Shown: positions 11,781-23,663 of the stretch, piece after piece
How positions within the stretch are numbered: position 1 is the stretch's first letter
How the letters are laid out: each line of letters opens with the position of its first letter
From: Prostheceraeus crozeri
Lineage: Eukaryota > Platyhelminthes > Polycladida > Euryleptidae
Length of the DNA stretch: 64,000 nt
Reading direction: 5' to 3'
Assembly (NCBI GenBank): GCA_907163375.1
Contig: CAJQUW010015583.1
Span: forward strand, 1-64,000
Translations under genes and position numbers: made by a program
The notes under the pieces: model-generated
Told to the model about the DNA's origin: nothing
Database searches by the model: none
What the model saw: the letters and a program-made list of their open reading frames with translations, nothing else

Positions 11781-13094
11781 TGGGTAAATCCAATTTAATC
11801 CACAACACTTGACGAAAATGTGTCTTTGATTTGAAAAATCCATATTTCTGAACCGATTTCAATAGTTTTTTTTAACCGAACCGTCAGGATCTCATCTATT
11901 ATGGCATGGTTTTTAAAAAGTCACAAAGCCAAGACCTTCTTCGCCATTAGTTGCCGTTTTTTGCTGAAAAGAGACCAAAAAAGCATGTCAAAAGTTACAG
12001 TATTCTCACTTCAACACGGATTTTCGATCAGCTACATTCAAATACACCCACTAATATTTATATCATCTGAAAGTAGAAGATCAGCTCTTTAAGACAGTCT
12101 AATTTATATTAATCATTGAATTTTCACTGGGTTTCCATTGTCCAATGAAAAAATGTCCTCTGACCAAGGTACCTTTTCTCGATAAATATTGATTTTTCCA
12201 TCAAACGTTTTGCATCAAACAAATCCTCTAGTGTGCTAGTTTATAAATCCGAAAAGAAAATTCAGCTTGGTGACGCTACAAGTGAGCAAGATTGATTTGA
12301 AAATATTTTTATCCGTTTTTTCGACCAGAGTAGGCCTATTTGAATATTCCCAAAAATTTCATATGGATGCTGAAACCAGAAATTTTGTCAGGAATTTTCG
12401 CGGCATAGGAGGGATGCTCTTAACATCTATGAAAAAGAAATTTTTCATTTATATTAATTGACCCTCTCAAAATCTCCAAAAACCACGAGAATGTCCTCTG
12501 ACCGAGACCCTAAAAAATCTCGGTCAGATGACAACGTTAAAATTGAAGATCTCCGTCAGAATACAAGGTCTCGGTCAAAAGACATTATAATGTATGCAAT
12601 TACATTTAGATCACTTCGTCTTACGCATTCAAGTATTCGCCCTAAGTTCCCAGTCTCATGAACCCAAATGCTGAAGCCGAAGAGTTTCCTGTTCGACATC
12701 AATTTGTCCTCTGACCGAGACCTTAAAAATCTCGGTCAGAAGGCGGGTCACGGTCAAAGGATATTATATGCAATACATTACATTTTGGTCACTTCGCTTT
12801 ATGCATGCAAGCATTCATCCTAAGTTCCCAGTCTCATCAGCAACCCAAATGCAGAAACCGAAGAGTTTCCTGTTCGACATCTATCTGACCGAGGTCGTTG
12901 TCCTCTGACCGAGATGTAGAAGAAAATGGAATTTAAAAAGTGCTAGATTTCTATGGAAAGTTTTTATTTGGTGTGGTCGCCGCTACGATTTTCGTGTTCA
13001 GCGTAAAAAATAAGTATATATGCAAATTTTCACGGAAATCTGAGACCCAAAGTTGAAAAGACAGGAATGTTGTCGAATAAATTGGATTTACCCA
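11781..13094. mobile_element. Non-autonomous element with TGGGTAAATCC ends
   Basis: The ends TGGGTAAATCCAATTTA and TAAATTGGATTTACCCA are perfect inverted repeats, extended imperfectly inward for ~50 bases. TA flanks each side, as a TA target duplication would. The 1.3-kb interior has only short ORFs. TA-duplicating superfamilies include Tc1/mariner and PIF/Harbinger-like groups; which one cannot be told. Confidence 0.65.
12491..12915. repeat. ~200-base tandem repeat with CTGACCGAGA hairpins
   Basis: Two successive units (from about 12491 and 12706) and the start of a third (12899) share GTCCTCTGACCGAGA. Each full unit then has the inverted partner TCTCGGTCAG a few bases on, giving a 10-bp hairpin, followed by a common block with CCTAAGTTCCCAGTCTCAT and AGAGTTTCCTGTTCGACATC. 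The array lies inside the element at 11781-13094. Confidence 0.8.
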
Positions 13095-16000
13095 TATGTT
13101 GCTACGACGAAGTTTCCAAAGAAGTCACAAGTTGTAACTACTGCCCTTTAATTTGCATTATAGTTTGAGAATACGGTTGAGCCACAAGAATTCTTTTGAT
13201 TCACATTAGTTAGCCTTGAATTGAATGCAATGCTTGAATTTAGTAAGCGTCACAGGCCTACCGGTTGACGCGTGCGCGCAGAAGGTGAAGTTGGCCTACT
13301 TGTAGGCCCGGCCTATAGACCTTGTATGTTTTTGACATAACATTTCTGAATTGATTCGGGAAATGAATATATGCTGCAGGGCGGACAGTTGCTTCCATAA
13401 TTCAAGGATCGATCGAATTAAACGCTGTTATACCTAGTTTAAACTTAAAGATGCCTATTGGAATAGCACTGGTTTAAGTGTCGAAAAACTATTTCTCAGG
13501 TGGCATGTTAAAGAATGTCCAGCGTGTCTAACATGTCTTATCGAATCATAGCTTATGTATCTAGCCTATGCATCTCACCAGAGATGTCTATGAATGATGC
13601 AAATGTTACATCCGCTTTGCCATTACCAATAGCAGTACCAAAGAATGCCTGAATTTATCAAATTCCAAGATAGTTGGTGTCTCTTCAACACGCATTTGAA
13701 ATCTTCTAATTCTGGTTTCTCATCGGTTGAGACGATCGTTATTAATGCCTTTATTCACTTTTTTCAAGTGTGCGCTTTGCATAGTTATGCGATAGCCTAT
13801 AGCATATTAATTTGCAATTACTTAAAATGTTATCCACGAATATATTGAAGACGATTTCGATCGCAACCCACTGTTTCAATTTCGTTCCTCAAATTTCAGT
13901 AGAAGTTGTTGTCGTTCTTATTTTCCATCTGAATCACTTGACAATTTCGCAAATTTATAGGGCTATATTAATTGTTTTACATGACTGACCAACATTCAAA
14001 TATTCTGTGAAAATCAAGTAAATGCTGTTACCTAATTGACAATCGCATTGCGTTAATCGAAAACAACATGAATAAGTTTTACAATCAAGTTCCTCATCAA
14101 GAAATTGAAATGGATCTGAAGTTGCTAAATCAGTTAATTCAATTTGTCGACGTCATATTGAAGGATTTAGAAGCTCCATGTTTATAGTGTGAATGCTACT
14201 GAATTTGCGTAGATCAGGGCAAGAGTTCCTCTTGCACTTGGAAGCCTGTCATAAACCATTTTTCAGAAGAGGCACTTGTTATTATGAACAATAACTAAAC
14301 TGCAATGCGTTGGACAAATTCCTTCAGTATGCAGGCAATTAGGACCATGTTTCTTACCTTGAGACGGTAAAGTTCCGTTTTGCTACGAAAATTGAAATAT
14401 GATTTTCACAAAGAATTGCTCCACAAAACCATGGAAATTTCATTTAAGGTTTGCTGAAAATTGCCTATTTCAATATAACTTTTCATTCCTTGACACGGTA
14501 TTCCTGCAACCAAAAAAATACCAAAAAAATTCTCCAGAAAAACTGTTTGGATTTTTTGATTCTACTAACAGCACTAGGTTTTGAAATACAAATTTTCAAA
14601 TCATCGATCGAGCTTGTTTCGAGAAAATTTGAATTTTGAATTTTATGAGTACCGTATTATGTAGCATGCGCATATTCCACAAAAAATTAAAAATTCTCCA
14701 ACCGGTTTGAATATTAAGATTATGCTGACACGTTTTGAAACCTTTTTTCAAAATTATTCATCGAGCTTTTGCTGAGAAATTTAAATTTGAATTTCAGTAG
14801 GTATAGACATCAAATGTAAGCCTACTAGGGGCTCTAGGTCTACATTGAAAATAAAGGCCTATACTTGATAATCATTGCTACTGAATTCTTTCATATTTTT
14901 GCTTTTAGCCGACGATAGATTCTGAATAATGCTGTAAGCTTATTTGAGCTCCTTTGAGGTGCAGGCCTATACTGTTAGTCGTACCCAAGTCTACAAAAAT
15001 AGAGATTCGATCCAATTACATGATATATGCAATATGCATATCACACAAAGTGCATGTGCATAGGCATGACCTACTCTGCTAAGTAGTGGCAATCTAACGT
15101 ATACCAAGATCAACATGACTGGAATTTGATTGTGTTGCTTTCGAGAATGTCGCTTGTAATATCTATCTTTACATGTAACTTACATTTTGCCCTACTTTGA
15201 GTCTCGTTTGCCTACGTTTAGATCATTTCGTAAGAGGGACGTCACTCGTACTTCCGTTGAGCAGCACTCTATCAAAAAATATACATGCACTATATATATA
15301 TTTTTTCATCATTACAAAATCACACAATAAATGATACCCTAAAAGTTCTCTATCACCTATACAAAAAGATTGTCCTAAAGAAAAGACCTACACTTGAAGT
15401 GACTAATGAGTGATACAAAACATCAACAAAATCAAACAGCCAAATCATCTGCGAAAGAAATCCGTGACAGGAGGGCACGAGAGTTAGCCCTCATAAGCAC
15501 AATGCTCAATCGTTGCAAAATGTTGCGCTTGGCTTCACTCAGGCAAACGTTGGTCTCCCAGTGTGAAAGCCAAAGTCGGCCAGAAGTCACTTCCGCCGGT
15601 TGGCATGAGTCGGCATGATTTTTTTATTTCGAAATCTGATGCTTTTGAGTAAAGAAATCATGATATAGCAAAGTAAATTATGTTCACAGTTGAATCTAGA
15701 CAGTTTGTGATTGATCTTTTATCAGTGCATAGATTTTTATTATCTTGGCAAAAGTTGGCATGCCAAGCTGGCGCATAAGTTGGCAACCGAAATTAGTCCC
15801 ATTTCCTTCAGAGTTTGGCAGAACAATTAATAGTTCTGCTTACTTCTGTGTTGTCGTTGGTTTATTTTTGCCTCTTTATGAATTGCTTGCTATTAATGCA
15901 AATGAGGTGGAGAAGTAATGCATAATTCTTTCACCACAATTCGAATAATTTTCAATTACGATTGTGCATGTGATGCATTGATTAAACTTTCTGAATAAAT

Positions 16001-16659
16001 GATTTGCATATCACCTAAGCCTACCGGAGTTCCGTTACTACTTTCAACAAGTGCATCAATTTGGCCTCTTCGGGTACCAGTTGGGCCTACTTCTTTATTA
16101 AGTGCTATCGATATCAGTAATCGAATTAAGACACGACACGGTCAAAAAAATTCGAAGGATCCTGGAAACGGAAGATACCAAAGTTAAACAACTACCCTAG
16201 TAGAGAATCCTGTAAAATTAGGTAATTAAAAGTCATGAACGAATGAATACAAATTAATACTAACTACACTGATAAACTTTTAACAGCCACCTGTCAGTCT
16301 CTGACCATGTCTCTCAGTTTTATTCGCTGCTCCGTCTTCGGATGATGTGATGTAGAATAGCCTATTACACTTTAGTGGAAAATGCAGGCTAATCCTGACA
16401 TTGCGGTGAGTTAAATTTTTCGCATTATTTTAAAAATTGTGGTCGTATTATCGAAATCAAGTAGAATTTCCATCAGTCACAAGTTATCTATTCAGAAGGC
16501 AGGTATTGGAACAATATAAGTACTAGGATAAGTAAGGATTATATAAAGGACTATTTCTATGCATATATATACGAATTCTGAGGATCATTTTTGTGCGTGA
16601 ACATTTTGGAATATCAATTTAGGAAATTTATTAATTTATGAATGAGAATTGTCATGAAT
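13095..16659. other. No recognisable gene
   Basis: About 3.5 kb of AT-rich DNA. A 70-codon + ORF at 15406-15618 has no family resemblance and no splice context; it is not called. Confidence 0.5.
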
Positions 16660-16822
16660 AATTTCTCCTCACTTATCTTCCTCTTCCATTTCTTCTCTCT
16701 CCTCACTTCTCATCTTTATCTTCCTGCTTTCTCCCTCTCTTCGTCATTTCTCTTCTGTCGTTCATCTTCTCTCTTTCTCTCTCTCTCACTCACTTCTTGC
16801 ACACATCTTGCACACACATTTC
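16660..16822. repeat. Polypyrimidine (CT) low-complexity tract
   Basis: Almost pure C and T on the + strand with CTCTCTCT runs. The ORF through it is a compositional artefact. Confidence 0.8.
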
Positions 16823-17486
16823 CTACATAGTTTTTGCAAAAGTATACTCTAATGTTCATCTTCGAAAACAGGTTGATCTTTATGCATATCCTGCGTAACA
16901 GTGGCGTAGGGTGCCGTTTTGAAACAGGTATTCAAGAAAAATCTGAATATAAGGCAACCAACATAGTATATTGCTTCACTCCATTTACATGGAAATGTCT
17001 ACTTACAAGACAAATAATTGCATGTGCGCATATACTGTACGGACATGTACAAAACTTCGCCTTAAATCAAATTATACTCCACATATATTTTGTATGGATG
17101 TAGGCCCAATATACAACTTTGCATGCAGAGTTGCATATATCAAAAACAATACACATCAACAAACTAAAAAAATGAAGTGCTAGTGTTTTATGATGAATTC
17201 CATTACTATGATTCAAACTTTGAATGTGTAGATGACGACACTATTTCATTTTACAAAATTCACAAAAATCATAAAAATTTTGGTTTGATAAAATTTTGAT
17301 AAAAATATTTTTTCAATTACTTTGGAATTACTTGTCCAATCTAATTACAATCTGTCTACAAGCACTCCAAACGATCCGATATTTCACTCCTAAAAGTTCT
17401 CAAAATGCTTCTGAATCAACTGAGAGTTGCTGAATTTCAGTAACACTATTCAAATTCCTCAGTTGAATAGTAAATGTGATAAAGCA
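16823..17486. other. No recognisable gene; possible LINE 3' tail
   Basis: AT-rich sequence next to the 3' side of the minus-strand LINE. It may contain that element's 3' untranslated region; no tail repeat is obvious. Confidence 0.35.
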
Positions 17487-20029
17487 TCATCTGCGTTTCT
17501 GCATTTGTCTCTGTATAGGTGCATGTGAATCCAATCGTATGCACGATTTGTCCAGAGTTTCCTGAAGACTGGGTTGATGGCTAGCATGTGAGTAGCACCA
17601 TCTTCTTGCCACTCGATCAAGCGCAACAAACTTTTTGAAATCCTTGCATGTTATGTCACAGATCACAGGCCAACAGTAAAAAAGATGGCAAAGTACCAGA
17701 CTGTTGTAGGCCTGCCAAATGATGGTCGGATGATTGCCATTCATTTTCAGTCTTTTCACAAGTGAGAGACTGGCACAACATTTGCGATACAAAAAATTGA
17801 TTTGGGACTCCCAACGTAGGTTTGAAGAAAATCTAACACCCAAAATCAGCAAATCATCAACATTTTCAATGATCATATCATTTATAGCGACAATAGACTT
17901 TGCATTACAATCAGAATTTCTTGAAATGTCCATGCATTTCGTCTTCTTAACATTTACACATAGATTCTTTCGGGAAGCCCAGTTGGAAAATTCTGTAACA
18001 ACATCTTGAAAAGAGTCAGTCACTTGGGAGGTTCTGCGATGAATAAGCGTCAGCATATAGAATTGCCTCAGTATTCTCAAAAGTTGGAAGGTCATTTATG
18101 AAAAGAATAAAGAGAAGCGGGCCTAAAATAGAGCCTTGGGGGACGCCGCTAGTGACCTTAACCCACGGAGTGATGGTGTCTCTGGAACATACACGTTGAA
18201 CTCTATCAGATAGGAAGCTGCGAACAATCTGAATGGCATGTGGATCGGCTTCGAATTTTTCAACAAGACTCCAATAGAAGGCGATGGCTTACGGAATCGA
18301 ATGCCTTTTTGAAATCAATGGCCAAAAGAGTCGTAGAGTTACAAGAGCTTTGAGTGATGTGCTGAAGAATGGAGAGTCTGATTGAAATAAGCGCAGCCAT
18401 TAGAAATGTATCCGAACTGCCGTTGGTTTAGGGGAATAGGTTTAGGGTTTAGGTTTAGGGGAAGGGTTTAGGAGATGGCAGAATGACAAGATCGCGCATA
18501 AGTTTTTCCAAAATCTTGCTCAGAAACGGGAGCATCGAAATTGGGCGAAAGTCGGTACTATTGCGTTTTTGCAATGGCAGAATGTTGGCGCATTTCCAAG
18601 AGATAGGAAAAGCAGCCGCCTGCAAGCATCTCTTGTAGATGAATGTGAGAGGAGTGACCAAATAGATAGCAAAATTCCTGACAAAGTGACCCGGGATGCC
18701 ATCGGGTCCGGCAGAATTGGACTTTGATTTCATAATAAGCTTATAGACCAAAGACTCAGCAACATCCGAAAAGTCAATAGTAGGGTGATACCTTGGACGG
18801 GGATCTGAAAACAGATCAATGTCTGCCGTGGAAAAGGAAGATTGGAACTTGCCATTAAGAGAATGAGCAAGGTTTTCATCTAAGCTAGTAGTTGCCTTTT
18901 TGTTTCGAATTTGTGAATTTATAGAAGCCCATCTGTTAGAGGTGGAGGAGGAGGTCGAGATATTAGCAAAGTACTTGGCCTTTGACTTGGACAATTCGGA
19001 CAAGAACTTTTCGCGGAGGCAAAGGAACTTTTCAGACTGTCCACGGGAGAGAGCTTTATCACGGGCATCAGAAATTACTTTGAGAGAAGGAGTAATCCAA
19101 GGCGGGTCATTACTGCGCATGCGAACAATTTTCACAGGGAAGTAAGTCAAGTACAGATGGGACAAGGAAAGCATGAAAACTATCAACCATCGTGTCAAGG
19201 TCAGAGTTAGAAAAGTGATCACACCAGCTTTGCCAATCGATCGATGCAAGAACTTCACAACATTTCGCATAGGAGGACGGAGAGAATGACCGCACAGCTA
19301 CTTTGGTTGTGGTTACCGGAGAGGATTTAGCAGGTTGGACCAGTACACCCTTGTGATCAGAACGACCAAGAGGACTCAAAAGCGAAGCAGTTTGATATTG
19401 CGAAGGCATGTTAGAGGCTACAATATCAAGAATGTTATGACCACGAGTTGGTCGTGAGACTATCTGATGAAGATTGTTAAGAATGAAAAAGTCATCCATA
19501 CAAATGCGAAGATCATTAACATCACCAACCGCAACATGATGAGAAAGATGACAATCATTCAAAATGCGTTGTAAAAAATCCAATACAATATCGTGACTCG
19601 AAACTCTACCGTATAAGGGTGATAAACAATGGTTAGTGAAGTATCGAAATCAGTCAGATTACAAGACAAAATGTTAGTCTCGACATTAGGAATTAGCACA
19701 TTACTCGAAACTGTGACACTCAAAGAAGTTTTGTGATATAAAAGCACACCACCACCTCTGTTGTCACGATCTTGACGGATAAGGTTGTATCCTGGTAGGG
19801 AAATAGCAGTGTCATTTACAGTCTCATCTAGCCAAGTTTCCGTTATACAAATTAAATCAGGTTGACAGGATAAGACACGAATTTTCAAGTCATCAAGCTT
19901 GTTAAAAAGGGAGCGAGCATTGAACAGAAGAATAGATGGGACAGTTAATTGAGGTTGTTGAGGCTTACGTAACTTCATCGTTCGACTTTTGGCAGTACTG
20001 TCATCACGACAGACTGTGGTCCGATCCAA
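17487..20029 (-). pseudogene. Decayed non-LTR retrotransposon ORF2 (EN-RT)
   Basis: Read right to left: an apurinic-type endonuclease (20029 to ~19300; LLFNARSLFNKLDDL, ICITETWL, then GRSDHKGVL) and a reverse transcriptase (19270 to 17487; SAGPDGIPGHFV, FRPISMLPFLSKILEK, then [20 protein letters not shown] and a YADD-box relic LYADA), with the LINE C-terminal tail GVRFSSNLRWE. At least three frame breaks and a telomere-like insertion at 18430-18475 interrupt it, so it is dead. The motif set fits the Jockey/CR1 group. The 5' part may reach ~20190, close to the Polinton border at 20592. Confidence 0.88.
18428..18475. repeat. Telomere-like TTTAGGG-type insert
   Basis: A short array of TTTAGGG/TTAGGG-like units (GGTTTAGGGTTTAGG, then TTTAGGGGAAGGGTTTAGG) sits inside the reverse transcriptase frame of the LINE, between the IL-EKL and the palm motifs, and disrupts it. 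Confidence 0.7.
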
Positions 20030-20591
20030 TTCACGCTGTGAGGTTGTCTAGTAATACCAGTTGGGAAGTTCTTATTTACCAGGCGATAATACCACAGAGT
20101 GCGACGCTGGGACCGGGAGATGGGAAGGTTGGTATGACGCAATCTAAGCAGTTCGGAGCGCGAGTACTGAATGCGGGAGGCTGACATGGTGAATCATCAC
20201 AGGCGAAGAGCGAACTTGTATTGAGAGAACACACGCTGTAGCACATGAAGACCAAGCCATGGGGAAAACAGGGAAGATGATAACGGCGACAATTGCAAAG
20301 TGAAGGAAGGATCCGTAGAGAAATTCGAAAAAATTCGAATAAATCGATGACACGTCGAGAAAACAGGATATGAGCGGCACAGTTGTTAGGCCATCAGCAT
20401 GAGGATCGCAATGATATAAAAATTGTCACAAAATTTGAGGAGACACGAGCCTGAATGGACAGTTTGCGCAGATTACCCAACAACACGGAGGAAACGTCCG
20501 CTCGCTAAGGCGTCAACAGAAGTTGTGAAAATTATATATAAAAATTATATAAAACAGATAAATGAGTCAATCATTAAATGAATTCAATAAA

Positions 20592-21352
20592 AGTAGTAAG
20601 TAAAACTCCACTTCTGGATAGCGCAAGATGGCCGCCGTCGCTGACGTCCCCCCCCCTCTGGCACGGCAGAGTGTCGTGGTCGGCCGCCGTGGTGCTTCGT
20701 GTCTGAGTCCCCCCCCCTCTGGAACGACAGAGGTTGTGGTCTGTCGTGGTGTGCCGGCCAGGTGGGTCCACGTTCACAACATGTTCGCTGACTCCCCCCC
20801 CCCTCTGCAACGACAGAGTGTGAGACTCGGGTGAGTTGGTCCGACCGCCTGGTTGACGTGGGCGACCGCCAGGATTAGTCTTGAGGCTATAGTGTGTGAT
20901 GTTTTTCGTGAAATCTGCTGAATGTTGGGTTGTAAAATGGGTTGTTTCGAGTGGAAGGAGTGGTCGGATGAGAAAACGGAGGTCGGATTCGTACTCAGCG
21001 TGAAATTCTGCATCGGTAGGGTGAGTTTCAAGTCAATCGGTGAGAAAAAATTTTCAACATTTTTCGAAAAACGACAGAGTTAAAATTTGGGACGTTTTGG
21101 TGTGTAGCGTCAAAACGAAGCATCGGATGAGAAAACGGAGGTCAGATTCGGATTCAGCGTGAAATTCTGCATCGGTAGGGTGAGTTTCAAGTCAATCGGA
21201 GAGAAAAAATTTTCGGCTGACGTCCCCCCCCTGGACAGCTTGCTTCGATTTTGGCTTCCAGTGGACGGATTTTGTCGTGCGATAGCTCGTTTGAAAGCTA
21301 AGAGTGAGACAAATTCAGTGAAAGAATCGGCTTGTTCCTATCTGTCTTCGTT
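20592..21352 (+). repeat. Polinton left terminal inverted repeat
   Basis: 761 bases nearly identical to the reverse complement of 43873-44632; I notice only a few substitutions and some C-run length changes. The outer 230 bases carry three copies of a module made of CTGA(C/G)(G)T, a run of 7-10 C, then CTCTG-N6-CAGAG. A fourth, weaker C-run module is at 21218-21240. Similarity to the right end continues a further ~25 bases (to ATTTAAGAT) opposite 42966-42998. Confidence 0.95.
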
Positions 21353-21496
21353 TAGATGTGAGACGCCATTTAAGATTTTGGGACATTGGCGAAAAACGAC
21401 AGAGTTAGAATTTGGGACGTTTTGGGCTGTAGCTTCAAAACGAAGCATCGGATTGGAAAACGGAGGCCAGATTTGGAATCAGCTTGATGTTATTGT

Positions 21497-21544
21497 CCAA
21501 TGAGGATCATCATCCAATGAGAATCAAGCATTTCTTTATAAATA
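21497..21544 (+). promoter_or_regulatory. CCAAT and TATA promoter of the left gene group
   Basis: Two CCAAT boxes (21497-21501, 21514-21518) and TATAAATA (21537-21544) lie ~100 bases upstream of the leader ATG at 21645, in the right order and spacing for a pol II core promoter. Confidence 0.75.
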
Positions 21545-21644
21545 GCGAGCCTTCCACAGTGAGAATCATTCCATCGTTGAATCACACGAGTGACGGACGC
21601 ACATTTTCTCTCTCCCTAGTTCCCTGTTCTATTATCCAACTAAA

Positions 21645-22420
21645 ATGGTAAGTCGCTACTTCCCTCCCTCTCCTCCCTTGAACGTAAACTTAATACAATC
21701 TTTTTTCATTTTCAGGCATCTACTCCATCTGCTGCACTAGTAGGACAAAATGGCGGTCAAACGTTACAAGGTTCGCTACGGTCAGATCATCTACAACTGA
21801 GGCCAGTGGAAGAAACAACCAAGGTACATAATCCTACACCGCTACAGCGTAAATTTAAACAAGTCTTGCGTTATGATGATCATAGCGTAGTACTCCAAAC
21901 GGGAATGCTCCCTTCCACGGATGTCAAGATAATGCACAATCAGTATGGGGACTACATACTGATCCCCGTGAGTCCGTACATTCGCCACCAACTTGATATT
22001 ATTGAGGAGTACGTGACATTAAATATGGACATTCCTACTCCTCTTGCTCAAGAGTGGAAGGCGAGAGATGACAAGGATACTCCCTATAGAAAGATTTGGG
22101 ATGGTAATCACATTTGCCTACCGGTATCACATTGGTGTACTTACTATAAGAAGGATGGAGATCATTCAATACCCATCAGATGTGATGAGCTCGGAGAAGG
22201 TACTTGGGATATCCTTTTCAAAGTGAATGGGCTATATTATGGTCGACACAAGGATAATAAAATAGCCTCTCTCTCCATGCATATGGAATCCATCCTATAT
22301 ATTCCGAAACCACCCAACGTGGACGACATAATTGATCAAATCCTTAACAGCAGTGGTACGAAGCGCAAGTCGGAGAAGAATGCTACATCAAAACGCAAAT
22401 CAAAGAAGGAGAATTGCTAG
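21645..22420 (+). CDS. Polinton early-region protein, spliced, unknown function
   Basis: Exon 1 is only the ATG (21645-21647), directly followed by a consensus donor GTAAGT. The 68-base intron ends in a pyrimidine-rich CATTTTCAG (acceptor at 21715), and exon 2 begins GCATCT and stays open to the stop at 22418-22420 (~235 residues in all). No ATG serves the frame otherwise; the first usable codon within it is a GTG at 21806. The protein is mixed alpha/beta with a Lys/Arg/Ser tail (SEKNATSKRKSKKENC) that could be a nuclear localisation signal. I recognise no family. Promoter-proximal position and sharing of the leader structure with the polymerase gene suggest an early or replication role (inference). 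Confidence 0.75.
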
Positions 22421-22454
22421 TCCTTTCCTAACTCTTCCCTATGACAATTCGCTT

Positions 22455-22580
22455 ATGTGCTTTGAGTGTCGTAGACGTGGTCTTATTAGATACATTTTAC
22501 TTCTTCGTTGCCATCATATCATTTGTGTATTTTGTCGTGAAAAGCATCGATGTAATTCTTCATTTTGTAATATGTTATAG
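22455..22580 (+). CDS. Small RING/zinc-finger-like protein
   Basis: The frame after the ATG at 22455 gives MCFECRRRG, then LRCHHIICVFCREKH and two more Cys, i.e. C-x2-C-x(11-12)-C-x-H-x3-C-x2-C, the first part of a RING-type zinc site in 41 residues. The frame is also open upstream to 22332, overlapping the preceding gene, so the true start (or an upstream exon) is unclear. RING proteins are usually ubiquitin ligases. It may be an exon of a larger spliced product. Confidence 0.45.
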   Translation: MCFECRRRGLIRYILLLRCHHIICVFCREKHRCNSSFCNML

Positions 22581-22614
22581 AACGTTTCCTTAGATGTGTA
22601 AATTTCCGTTTTAG

Positions 22615-23163
22615 GCTTCTATCATCATTTTTATGGATTGTGAGGGTGAACCTGTACAGGAGCTCAGTGCTATTGCTATGAACAATTGGACATATCAGAT
22701 TGTTAGTGTCTATCATCAACATGCCAACTGCGATCCCAATGTTGATCAATGGGCGAGAAAACACATTCATGGACTTAATCTGAAATATTTGCAAGACTAT
22801 GGCTTTTCTTGTGAAAGTGCTCTTCTTATTGACTTTAAACGATGGTTAGCTGCTTTCAATGTTATACGCATCTTTTGTAATAATCCTGGTAAGGAGAGGA
22901 AAGTATTTCCCAATCTAATCATTGATGATATTTTGCTCCCGCCTTGGGATAGTAGAGTGAATCAACATTATCATGAAGTCACGAAACGTTTTAAGGATTT
23001 GTGTGTTCCTATTTTGTCTGTTCGTTGTAGTAGCTACGTTCATAACCAATGCTTCTTTCCTCCTTACCTCAACACTGCCAAAGTCCTGTATGGTTATCAT
23101 TGCTCGCTGTATGATAGTTATCAGCTGTATCTATTTTATCTCTTTCAAACCATTGATTTATAA
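22615..23163 (+). CDS. DEDDh-type 3'-5' exonuclease-like protein
   Basis: The first ATG is at 22633, but the frame is open back to 22615, where TTCCGTTTTAG forms an acceptor and the exon starts GCTTCT, like the other leader-spliced exons. The bases 22615-22632 add a hydrophobic strand directly before the D-x-E (MDCEG), as in RNase H-fold exonucleases. Further on (22633 numbering) come an N-rich segment near residue 83 (exo II candidate) and H156-x4-D161 (YHCSLYDSY), the exo III signature of the DEDDh class. Known role of such enzymes: trimming or proofreading of DNA or RNA 3' ends. An AATAAA follows at 23186. The assignment rests on motif pattern only. Confidence 0.6.
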   Translation, partial: ASIIIFMDCEGEPVQELSAIAMNNWTYQIVSVYHQHANCDPNVDQWARKHIHGLNLKYLQDYGFSCESALLIDFKRWLAAFNVIRIFCNNPGKERKVFPNLIIDDILLPPWDSRVNQHYHEVTKRFKDLCVPILSVRCSSYVHNQCFFPPYLNTAKVLYGYHCSLYDSYQLYLFYLFQTIDL

Positions 23164-23185
23164 TGCATGCTTGTTACCGTTATTC

Positions 23186-23191
23186 AATAAA
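23186..23191 (+). terminator. Poly(A) signal AATAAA
   Basis: The canonical hexamer lies 23 bases past the stop of the exonuclease-like gene. Confidence 0.5.
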
Positions 23192-23250
23192 TGTTACTAT
23201 GAGAAGAGTTGTTGTTTTCATGCAATGGATGGGTTAGATAAAGGGCGATC

Positions 23251-23661
23251 ATGTCTTTCTCAAACGACTGCGGAACATTACGTTTTCATAGGCAAAGTTT
23301 AAAAGGAGCTGTTCAAGATTATGTGATAAAATTTCATAAAGATGAGACCGACATCGAAGCAGTGGTCGATGATGCTAGCACTCTTTTTCTAGAATTAATG
23401 AATACATTCTCTGATAGCATTATCATGGCGCGATTAGTTGCGAAAATTAAGTTTAGTCATTTTGGAAAGCAAGAGGTGGAAAGTCGCTCTTTCCATTTTG
23501 CTTCTTACTCAATGGAAGTGGTAGATCACCCCCAAGAATTTTTTAAAAGGCATATGATAAAAATTGCTGAACGTCTTAACGCATTTAACCATCATGGTAG
23601 CAGTCTAGTGATTGAAGCGATTTCAGATATTCACATTCAACTTTCCATAAAGAAAAATTGA
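23251..23661 (+). CDS. Conserved Polinton-type protein of unknown function
   Basis: 136 residues starting at a clear ATG. It has an alternating hydrophobic pattern with F..H....V.......F.KRHM and, near the end, FNHHGSSLVIEAISDIHIQL. This resembles the segment (a Gly-Ser turn followed by an aromatic/hydrophobic strand) that in many animal Polintons and related proteins precedes a polymerase-like N-terminal domain; I recall it as a recurring accessory domain but cannot name a function. The next gene overlaps its stop by a few bases. Confidence 0.55.
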   Translation: MSFSNDCGTLRFHRQSLKGAVQDYVIKFHKDETDIEAVVDDASTLFLELMNTFSDSIIMARLVAKIKFSHFGKQEVESRSFHFASYSMEVVDHPQEFFKRHMIKIAERLNAFNHHGSSLVIEAISDIHIQLSIKKN

Positions 23662-23663
23662 AA

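Noticed and set aside
16642-16830. Hydrophobic/Ser-rich 62-codon ORF
   Set aside because: Lies in a CT microsatellite-like tract.
20574-21031. ORFs in the left terminal repeat
   Set aside because: Repeated at the other end in reverse; not conserved as proteins and interrupted by C-run length changes.
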